A stretch of 6,772 nucleotides of DNA, taken from positions 1-6,772 of the forward strand of contig CAUJFK010000362.1 in NCBI GenBank assembly GCA_963169175.1, given 5' to 3'. Each line of letters begins with the position of its first letter. The first letter of the stretch is position 1. The stretch comes from Acidobacteriota bacterium (GTDB taxonomy: Bacteria; Acidobacteriota; Blastocatellia; Pyrinomonadales; Pyrinomonadaceae). Made by a program: the position numbers and the translations under genes. Under the pieces are notes generated by a model that was given only the letters and a program-made list of their open reading frames with translations, was not told the origin of the DNA and did no database searches. This document shows, piece by piece, positions 1 through 5,026 of the stretch.

Positions 1-1054
1 GTTTGTCTTTTAGTTCGATCAGGCGGGCACGCAGGTAATCGCCGACAACTCGGGCGTTTGTACGCAGGTCGTCGTCTTCGATCAATTTAATCACCGCAAG
101 CGCGGCGGCGGTCGAGACTGGGTTGCCGCCAAATGTGGCGAACGTAAGGCCTGGGAATCTATCGGCAACCTCAGGCGTCGCTATCGTCCAGCCGATCGGG
201 ATGCCGTTGCCCATTCCTTTAGCCGAGGTCATAATGTCCGGCTCAACGTTCCAATGCTCGATGCCGAACCATTTATCACCGGTACGTCCCCAGGCGGTCT
301 GAACCTCGTCCGCAATGCAAAGGCCGCCGTATTTCCGGGTGATCTCATAAGCACGTTCAAAATATCCGGCCGGCGGAACGATAAAACCTCCCACGCCAAG
401 TATCGGTTCTGCCATAAACGCAGCGATTTCGCCGGTCGTCGTCGTCTGGATCACATCTTCAATATCGTTGGCACATGCCGCACCGCAGTTGTCCGGCGTC
501 GCGCCGAACGGACAGCGGTAACAATAAGGCGCCATCGCGTGAACAATGCCCGCAACCTGGGCCGGCAGCGGCCGCCATGACGAATGTCCAGCCGACGAAA
601 GCGCGGTTGCCGAGCGGCCCGAATAGCTGTGCCGCAGCACGACTATCTCATGCCGCCCGGTCGCAAGCTTCGCCGCCATCTGCGCAGTATCATCAGCTTC
701 GGTTCCGGTACTTGTGAAGAACGACTTCTTCAATGCACCCGGCGTTATCTCAGCCAGTTTCTCGGCAAGATTCGATTGGTTCTCGTTCGCATAAAGCCCC
801 GACGTATGCTGTATTTTCGCGTTCTGAGCATTGATCGCCTCATTTATCCGCGGATTCGCATGCCCAACGCTTACCGTCAGCACACCCCCGAAGCAATCCA
901 AATACCGGTTGCCCTGGTCGTCCCAAACATATTCGCCCTCGCCTTTTACCAATGCGATCGGCTCATGGTAATACATCGCAACCGCCGGGAAAAGAAATTC
1001 CTTGTGCTTACGCACCGCGTCCGAAACTGTCGATCTTTGTTCTTGTGGATTCAT
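1..1054 (-). CDS. class III PLP-dependent aminotransferase, AGXT2-like (3' end outside window)
   Basis: I translated this frame by hand: 351 codons from ATG at 1054, open to the window edge. A full family member is usually about 430-450 residues, so some 80-100 C-terminal residues are missing. Class III aminotransferase landmarks occur in order: the N-terminal WDDQGNRYLD (44-53), the phosphate-binding region TSTGTEADD (114-122), RHSYSGRS with the PLP-stacking Tyr144 (141-148), MAEPILGVGG (214-223), IADEVQTAWGRTG with the PLP-binding Asp249 (247-259), SAKGMGNG with the Schiff-base Lys279 (277-284), and TFGGNP (307-312). The order and wording resemble alanine-glyoxylate aminotransferase 2 and related bacterial omega-amino-acid:pyruvate/glyoxylate aminotransferases. 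It should be a cytosolic homodimer moving an amino group between an amino acid and a 2-oxo acid; the substrate cannot be read from sequence. A Cys-x2-Cys-x8-Cys-x3-Cys cluster lies at 178-194. The start is supported by an AGGA eight bases upstream. The gene is divergent from the small membrane protein. Confidence 0.93.
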   Translation of the reverse strand, partial: MNPQEQRSTVSDAVRKHKEFLFPAVAMYYHEPIALVKGEGEYVWDDQGNRYLDCFGGVLTVSVGHANPRINEAINAQNAKIQHTSGLYANENQSNLAEKLAEITPGALKKSFFTSTGTEADDTAQMAAKLATGRHEIVVLRHSYSGRSATALSSAGHSSWRPLPAQVAGIVHAMAPYCYRCPFGATPDNCGAACANDIEDVIQTTTTGEIAAFMAEPILGVGGFIVPPAGYFERAYEITRKYGGLCIADEVQTAWGRTGDKWFGIEHWNVEPDIMTSAKGMGNGIPIGWTIATPEVADRFPGLTFATFGGNPVSTAAALAVIKLIEDDDLRTNARVVGDYLRARLIELKDK

Positions 1055-1148
1055 ACTATTATTCCTGCCCGCAAAAATCAGAAGAAATTGGTAGAACATT
1101 TTACTCTACTTTGGGCAATTTCGCTCTCCGTGGGCTAGCTGCATGGCT

Positions 1149-1248
1149 GTTTCGTGTATTTCGCTTCTTGATTCGTGCGTTTCGTGGTGGCGAAGCCGGG
1201 GACCTGGACCACTAAACACACGAATCAAGAAACGAAAAACGCCGAAAC
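1149..1248. repeat. long imperfect inverted repeat in the divergent gap
   Basis: The left arm (1149-1188) and right arm (1208-1248) are imperfect reverse complements around a 19-base centre. The inner 25 bases of each arm (1164-1188 and 1208-1232) match at 22 of 25 positions, including a perfect 13-mer TTCTTGATTCGTG (1165-1177) and its complement (1219-1231). The outer part needs a one-base gap. The arms contain the words TTTCGTGT, ATTTCG and TTTCGTGG. The repeat fills much of the gap between the aminotransferase start and the small membrane protein. It could be a decayed palindromic repeat element or an RNA hairpin. No intrinsic terminator T-run follows it in a useful place. Confidence 0.8.
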
Positions 1249-1313
1249 AAGATGTCGCTTTGGGGGCTCTAACAACTTGGGCGGCTCCGCGCTATTCTTG
1301 CTTTGGCCAAATT

Positions 1314-1556
1314 ATGTCGAGCTTTGCGTGGTTGCTTTTACTCGTGTTTTTGCTGACCGTGTTGGGAAGCGCGGCGTTGCTGCTTGTCACCGTCAAATAT
1401 TATTGGGGCGAACGCGGCACGCCGCCCGCAAAAGGCGAACAGCGTCGGGTTCAAAAAGATATCGAGTTGCGGCTGAGAGCAAAGCAGATCGAACACGCCG
1501 CGCAGAATCCCGTAAAACCGCGCAGACCAGGCTTCTTCGATAACCGAAAAACATAG
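1314..1556 (+). CDS. small single-pass membrane protein, function unknown
   Basis: The predicted protein has 80 residues. Residues 4-30 form a strongly hydrophobic helix (AWLLLLVFLLTVLGSAALLL is its core), followed by YYWGERG and a charged, mainly basic tail (KGEQRRVQKDIELRLRAKQ, then KPRRPGFFDNRK). By the positive-inside rule the tail should be cytoplasmic. I chose ATG 1314 rather than the in-frame ATG at 1143, because the longer version would run through the inverted repeat at 1149-1248 and add 57 residues of low-quality sequence. No Shine-Dalgarno site precedes 1314. A weak -10-like TATTCT (1293-1298) lies 15 bases upstream. The sensible membrane-anchor-plus-tail architecture and the hairpin after the stop support a real gene, but I recognise no family and claim no function. 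Confidence 0.6.
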   Translation: MSSFAWLLLLVFLLTVLGSAALLLVTVKYYWGERGTPPAKGEQRRVQKDIELRLRAKQIEHAAQNPVKPRRPGFFDNRKT

Positions 1557-1559
1557 AAT

Positions 1560-1576
1560 AGGCTGTCAGCCTTTTT
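1560..1576 (+). terminator. short hairpin with T-run after the small membrane protein
   Basis: AGGCT (1560-1564), loop GTC and AGCCT (1568-1572) form a five-base-pair stem that runs into TTTTT (1572-1576). It starts four bases after the TAG stop. The shape and position fit an intrinsic terminator, but the stem is short, so it may be weak. Confidence 0.5.
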
Positions 1577-1639
1577 ATAGGGAGCCAAACGCTCACAGAT
1601 AGCTCCGACGTGATGTTCTTGTTCCTAAATTTAGATCTA

Positions 1640-1711
1640 GTTCATCTTTGTCTGTGGTTAGTAAGTGTCTCCCACTGAACAAGATGAAGAAAAATACTGA
1701 ATAAGATGAAC
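1640..1711. repeat. tandem-like direct repeats plus inverted copy (TTCATCTT words)
   Basis: Two 15-base direct repeats, ACTGAACAAGATGAA (1674-1688) and ACTGAATAAGATGAA (1696-1710), differ at one base and are spaced 22 bases apart. The reverse-orientation word GTTCATCTT (1640-1648) pairs with AAGATGAAC (1703-1711), and its last eight bases also pair with 1681-1688, so alternative stem-loops are possible. The rest of this gap (1577-1798) holds only small palindromes such as CTAAATTTAG (1625-1634). I see no gene in it. Confidence 0.65.
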
Positions 1712-1798
1712 AAGAGTCGGCGTCCACAGCGCGTGTTTCACGGGCACTTTTTAGACCTCCCCTCCTTGCGGCGATACGTTCTTCGCCGGGTTCTGGTG

Positions 1799-1804
1799 TA
1801 ATAT
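1799..1804 (+). promoter_or_regulatory. possible -10 box for ino1
   Basis: TAATAT lies 12 bases before ATG 1817. Initiation about seven bases downstream would leave a leader of only five or six bases, consistent with the lack of any Shine-Dalgarno sequence before ino1. I see no good -35 element, so this is a weak call. Confidence 0.3.
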
Positions 1805-1816
1805 CGTAGTTTTGTT

Positions 1817-2989
1817 ATGAAACCGAAACTTGGAATAGCGGTGGTTGGCGTTGGCGGGGCAGTCGGGACAACTATGTTTGCCGGGCTGGAGCTGTTGCGA
1901 AAAGGCCTCATAGGTAAACAAGGGCTTCCGCTGGCTGAATTTGGCTCCGCCGGCCTCGTGCCTTACGAAGATATTGCTGTCGCCGGATGGGACCTGTACG
2001 GCAGCCACTTGGCCGCGGCCGCGGAAGGGCACGATGTTCTTTCGTACAAGCAGTTCACGGCGGTTGAAGGATCTCTGCGGAACGCAAAACCGTGGCCTGG
2101 GCTCGGCGATCGACGATTCGTAACGAATATCGAAGGCGAAAATCTGATCGCGGCAGACGGACATCGTCGCGCGATCCAGCGGATCCGGGATGACATCGAG
2201 GCGTTCCGCGAAAAATGCGAAGCCATTGTCGTCATCAACCTGGCTTCGACCGAAAAACTCAGCGTCGAGGGAAATGAGGTGCTCAATACTCTCGCCGCTT
2301 TTGAAACGGCCCTCGATGACAATTCTTCCGACATTTCACCCGCAATGCTGTACGCCTATGCCGCCATTTCGGCCGGTGTTCCCTACGGCAATTTCACGCC
2401 CTCGACCGCGGCGGATGTTCCGGCCCTCATAGAGTTTGCCGAGCGGGAACGCGTACCTATTGCCGGTAAGGACGGCAAGACCGGGCAGACCTTTATCAAA
2501 TCTGTCCTCGCCCCCGCATTCCGCAGCCGGGCGTTAAAGGTCGAAGGCTGGTTCTCGACAAATATTCTTGGAAATCGCGATGGGCTTGTCTTAAGCGACG
2601 AAGAATCGCTTGCGTCAAAGGTTAAGACGAAAAGCTCGCTGCTCGATGATATTCTTGGCTACAAGGTCGAAGACCATCTGGTGGACATCCGCTATTACCG
2701 TCCGCGAGGTGATAATAAAGAGGCGTGGGACAACATCGACCTGACCGGCTTTCTCGGCCAGCCGATGCAGTTAAAAGTCAACTTTCTCTGCCGTGATTCG
2801 ATCCTTGCCGCGCCGCTCGCCATCGAGATCGCACGCTGCCTTGACCTTGCGCGCCGCCGCGGACAGGGCGGCATCCAGGAACAGCTTTCAGTTTTCTTTA
2901 AGCTCCCAATGAGCAAGTCTGAAAAACCGGAACAAGCCTTTCACAAACAGGAAGCAAACCTGCTCGATTGGCTCGAACCGTCCGCTTGA
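1817..2989 (+). CDS. ino1: inositol-3-phosphate synthase (MIPS)
   Basis: The enzyme converts D-glucose 6-phosphate to 1D-myo-inositol 3-phosphate using bound NAD+ (EC 5.5.1.4), the first committed step of inositol synthesis, in the cytosol. At 390 residues it is close to short prokaryotic MIPS enzymes and shorter than the roughly 510-530-residue eukaryotic ones. The Rossmann glycine motif GVGGAVGTT is at 11-19, right after the first beta strand, which fixes the start at ATG 1817. Further MIPS signatures follow: NFTPSTAAD (192-200), GKDGKTGQT (217-225, matching the family's GxDxKxGQT), LGNRDG (251-256), the lysine-rich SKVKTKSS (267-274) that forms the active site, and DSILAAPL (327-334). There is no Shine-Dalgarno site. 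The gene stands alone on its strand and converges on msrA. The product could feed phosphatidylinositol or other inositol lipids or solutes, but no neighbour shows which. Confidence 0.94.
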   Translation: MKPKLGIAVVGVGGAVGTTMFAGLELLRKGLIGKQGLPLAEFGSAGLVPYEDIAVAGWDLYGSHLAAAAEGHDVLSYKQFTAVEGSLRNAKPWPGLGDRRFVTNIEGENLIAADGHRRAIQRIRDDIEAFREKCEAIVVINLASTEKLSVEGNEVLNTLAAFETALDDNSSDISPAMLYAYAAISAGVPYGNFTPSTAADVPALIEFAERERVPIAGKDGKTGQTFIKSVLAPAFRSRALKVEGWFSTNILGNRDGLVLSDEESLASKVKTKSSLLDDILGYKVEDHLVDIRYYRPRGDNKEAWDNIDLTGFLGQPMQLKVNFLCRDSILAAPLAIEIARCLDLARRRGQGGIQEQLSVFFKLPMSKSEKPEQAFHKQEANLLDWLEPSA

Positions 2990-3027
2990 CACACGCGGCA
3001 TGTAACCATCGGATCGCGATCATCTTT

Positions 3028-3093
3028 GTGCCCTTCGTGTCTTCAACTTCGGGGCCTTTGTGTTAAAAAACCGTTAACACAAAGGCCGGGCAC
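3028..3093. repeat. stem-loop between convergent ino1 and msrA, possible bidirectional terminator
   Basis: GGCCTTTGTGTTAA (3053-3066) and TTAACACAAAGGCC (3074-3087) are perfect 14-bp reverse complements around a seven-base loop. An outer pair, GTGCCC (3028-3033) and GGGCAC (3088-3093), extends the palindrome once the 19 unpaired left-arm bases 3034-3052 are skipped. Its place between two convergent stop codons (2989 and 3103) suits a transcription barrier for both genes. There is no T-run after either arm, so it is not a classical intrinsic terminator. It shares the words CTTCGTGT and CTTTGTGT with the other gap repeats. Confidence 0.75.
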
Positions 3094-3102
3094 CACCCTC
3101 GA

Positions 3103-3774
3103 TCATTTCTTCACATACAGCGCCGGGAACTCTTTCTTTAAACCTTCGATCTTCGGCAGGTCGTGGTAAACGATGTACGGGTCTTTCGGATTTTTGCGGG
3201 CGTAATCCTGATGGTACGCTTCGGCCTCGTAGAATTTATCCAGCGGCGCGACCTGCGTCACTATCGGGTCTTTATACGCCTTTGCCTCGGTCAGCTTTGC
3301 AATATAGGCCTCGGCGGCTTTCTTCTGTCCTTCATCGACATAAAAGATCGCCGAACGATATTGCGGCCCAACGTCCGGGCCCTGGCGATTTAGTTCGGTC
3401 GGGTTGTGAATGACCGTAAAAAATATCTCGAGCAATTGTTCATAAGAGATCTTTTCGGGATCGTAGCGGACCTCAACGGCTTCGGCGTGCCCGGTCGAAC
3501 CGCCGCTCACATCGTCATAGGTCGCAGACTTTGCACTGCCTCCCGCAAAGCCCGACCGGGCATCCGCCACTCCGCGAGTATGCTCGAACACGGCCTCAAC
3601 GCCCCAAAAACATCCGCCCGCAAAGACCGCGGTTTGCAGCTTGGCCGGATCGACGGCCGCTTCCGTTTCCGGCACAACGGCCGAGGTTTCGTCAACACGC
3701 GAACTCACCGACCCGCACGAAAGCAAGCCCGCTGCGACCAAGGTCAATAAGATCAACAGAACGTGTGTTTTCAT
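3103..3774 (-). CDS. msrA: peptide methionine-S-sulfoxide reductase MsrA, predicted lipoprotein
   Basis: The enzyme reduces the S epimer of methionine sulfoxide in proteins back to methionine. The 223 residues begin with a signal peptide (charged MKTH, then a hydrophobic stretch) ending in LLSC, a plausible lipobox with Cys20 as the lipidated residue. A polar linker (21-45) leads to the MsrA domain (about 46-215). The catalytic motif GGCFWG has Cys55, GHAEAVEV supplies Glu98, and DVGPQYRS supplies Asp134 and Tyr139. Cys20 and Cys55 are the only cysteines, so if Cys20 is lipidated no resolving cysteine remains. The reductase would then sit in the periplasm or on a membrane leaflet and need an outside thiol donor. 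GAGG four bases before ATG 3774 supports the start. The TPR gene lies upstream on the same strand, but a 260-base gap with a large palindrome makes co-transcription unlikely. Confidence 0.94.
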   Translation of the reverse strand: MKTHVLLILLTLVAAGLLSCGSVSSRVDETSAVVPETEAAVDPAKLQTAVFAGGCFWGVEAVFEHTRGVADARSGFAGGSAKSATYDDVSGGSTGHAEAVEVRYDPEKISYEQLLEIFFTVIHNPTELNRQGPDVGPQYRSAIFYVDEGQKKAAEAYIAKLTEAKAYKDPIVTQVAPLDKFYEAEAYHQDYARKNPKDPYIVYHDLPKIEGLKKEFPALYVKK

Positions 3775-3902
3775 AATGCCTCTTGAACAGATCGCGCAAA
3801 ATGCTGTCCGATCGTTCCTATAATGCTATTCGTCCGCCGCCGGCACTTGGATGTCTTTCCGGATAGTGTCCGCATTTCGTCGTGTTTCGATCAAATTGTC
3901 AT

Positions 3903-3972
3903 CTTTGCGTTACTTTGCGGCTTTGCGTGAAATAAAACCTGGTTTCACGCAAAGTCGCAAAGAAACGCAAAG
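3903..3972. repeat. 30-bp near-perfect inverted repeat built from CTTTGCG heptamers
   Basis: The left arm (3903-3932) and the reverse complement of the right arm (3943-3972) match at 28 of 30 positions around a ten-base loop. Each arm holds related heptamers: the left has CTTTGCG at 3903, 3913 and 3921, and the right has the complementary CGCAAAG form three times, with two bases differing between the arms outside the heptamer cores. It lies downstream of the TPR gene stop and upstream of msrA. The stem would fold strongly as RNA or as a cruciform, but no T-run follows on the minus strand. The remainder of this 260-base gap (3775-4034) shows nothing else I can name with confidence. Confidence 0.88.
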
Positions 3973-4034
3973 AAGAAGCAAAATTACGAAAAACTGCCCC
4001 ACAAGTTCAGGACGCTTCCTCTTTCCGCAAAAGA

Positions 4035-4943
4035 TCACTTCATCCTTGCCAGTTCCGCCTCAGCTGCTATGTAGCCAAAGCTCGCCCATTGGTTGCCGTC
4101 CACTATCTTTTGAAATACCTCTCGCGCCTTTTCCTTGTCGTTGTTGTAAAGAAAATAGTTTCCGATCCCGTATCCAAGCGATGCAGAACCGAGCGTGTTC
4201 GCGTCACCCTGAATACTCGCGAGCAGGCCCTCAACCTTTGCCTCACCGCGGTTCAGCCTTATAAGTTTCAAATAATCGTCATTCTCGATCACGTCCAGGC
4301 CGCCGGCAAATCGATCGAGCGAGCGGAGCGCTTCCTTGTGTTTACCCAACCGCCGGAGCGTCATGTAATGCCAGTAGGCCGTCGCGACACGCATATCATT
4401 GTTCGTCGAAACCTTTTCGGCCTGCTGATATGCCCGGAGAGCATTCTTGAGATCGGCCTTCACGTAATAGGCCAGCCCAAGATGGTACCAAATGTTCGAT
4501 TGCAGCGTGCTTGTCGGAATGTTCTTCGCGTTCGGCAGGCCGTCAGGCTCTATCTCGTCGGGTTTGCCTTTTATCAACTTCGCTGCCTTTTCCAGGTCCG
4601 TGATCGCATCATCAAAACAGCGCAGGGTTATTTGCCGATGCCCGCGATGACGGTAAAACCTTGCATCGGATGGAAACTTACCAATTCCCTCAGTGAAGAT
4701 CTTTATCGCAGCCTTATAGTCACCGAGATATGCGGTCCGCCGCCCAAGCCAAATAAAACTGTCCGCCTCGTTCGGTTTTGCTTCAAAAACCGCCTTTGCT
4801 TCGGCAAGCTTGTTCGTATACTCGGTACGTGCGGCGTCGGAAAGTACAGGCATTACTTCGCGTGCATTTTCGGCACAGGTCTGTGCATTGGTCAAGCAGG
4901 TGCACGCCAGCATAAATGCCGCAACGAACAATGGATGTCTCAT
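4035..4943 (-). CDS. exported tetratricopeptide-repeat (TPR) protein
   Basis: This is a 302-residue protein from ATG 4943. A hydrophobic signal peptide (PLFVAAFMLACTCLTNA) ends at a likely signal peptidase I site after Ala20. Cys14 as a lipidation site is a weaker alternative, because the -3 residue would be Met. The mature part is helical with TPR-like units, judged from the W/L-G-Y-A-F-P spacing: about 61-94 (FIWLGRRTAYLGDYKAAIKI is its first part), 95-125, 149-181 (WYHLGLAYYVKADLKNALRA), 187-215 and 257-290. TPRs are protein-interaction scaffolds and no enzyme domain is present, so the partner is unknown and the site of action is probably the periplasm. An in-frame TTG at 4952 would add three residues, but ATG 4943 sits better against the -10 box at 4953-4958. 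The gene is divergent from pgi. Confidence 0.85.
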   Translation of the reverse strand: MRHPLFVAAFMLACTCLTNAQTCAENAREVMPVLSDAARTEYTNKLAEAKAVFEAKPNEADSFIWLGRRTAYLGDYKAAIKIFTEGIGKFPSDARFYRHRGHRQITLRCFDDAITDLEKAAKLIKGKPDEIEPDGLPNAKNIPTSTLQSNIWYHLGLAYYVKADLKNALRAYQQAEKVSTNNDMRVATAYWHYMTLRRLGKHKEALRSLDRFAGGLDVIENDDYLKLIRLNRGEAKVEGLLASIQGDANTLGSASLGYGIGNYFLYNNDKEKAREVFQKIVDGNQWASFGYIAAEAELARMK

Positions 4944-4952
4944 ATACCGCAA

Positions 4953-4981
4953 ATTCTAACAAAATCTCCACAAATCCTTAA
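4953..4981 (-). promoter_or_regulatory. extended -10 promoter of the TPR gene
   Basis: Read on the minus strand, TGTTAGAAT combines a TGn extension with TAGAAT (4958-4953, five of six consensus bases). TTAAGG (4981-4976) sits 17 bases upstream as a weak -35. The end of the -10 is nine bases from ATG 4943, so initiation would leave only zero to about three leader bases. Confidence 0.55.
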
Positions 4982-4992
4982 GGAATGTACTT

Positions 4993-5019
4993 TTGCACGA
5001 AACAGACGTGTGTTAGATT
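4993..5019 (+). promoter_or_regulatory. extended -10 promoter of pgi
   Basis: TTGCAC (4993-4998) is followed after 15 bases by TAGATT (5014-5019), with the TGn extension at 5011-5013. The end of the -10 lies seven bases before ATG 5027, which places the likely first transcribed base at or next to the start codon. This predicts a leaderless mRNA and explains the missing Shine-Dalgarno site. Confidence 0.55.
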
Positions 5020-5026
5020 AGCCAAT

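Noticed and set aside
584..1138. 184-codon open frame on the plus strand across the aminotransferase
   Set aside because: It lies antisense to a well-supported PLP enzyme and its translation has no family features.
1143..1313. Longer version of the small membrane protein from ATG 1143
   Set aside because: The added region is translated from the inverted repeat and places cysteine- and tryptophan-rich noise before the clear membrane helix.
1557..1816. Riboswitch or small RNA upstream of ino1
   Set aside because: Repeats are present, but I see no conserved riboswitch core, and the predicted ino1 leader is only a few bases long.
3903..3972. CRISPR array suggested by the repeated CTTTGCG units
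   Set aside because: The units are only seven bases, the spacers are one to three bases, and the overall form is a palindrome. No cas gene is nearby.
4944..4952. TTG start for the TPR protein at 4952
   Set aside because: It is possible, but it lies next to the -10 box, probably at or before the transcription start, and ATG 4943 gives a cleaner signal peptide.
4089..5021. 310-codon open frame on the plus strand across the TPR gene
   Set aside because: It is antisense to a gene with a signal peptide and TPR pattern, and its own translation shows no recognisable domain.
4985..5026. Upstream ATG giving pgi 14 extra residues
   Set aside because: The extra segment overlaps the -35 and -10 elements, its composition is unlike a PGI N-terminus, and the AAGGA before it touches the ATG with no spacing, so it cannot act as a Shine-Dalgarno site.
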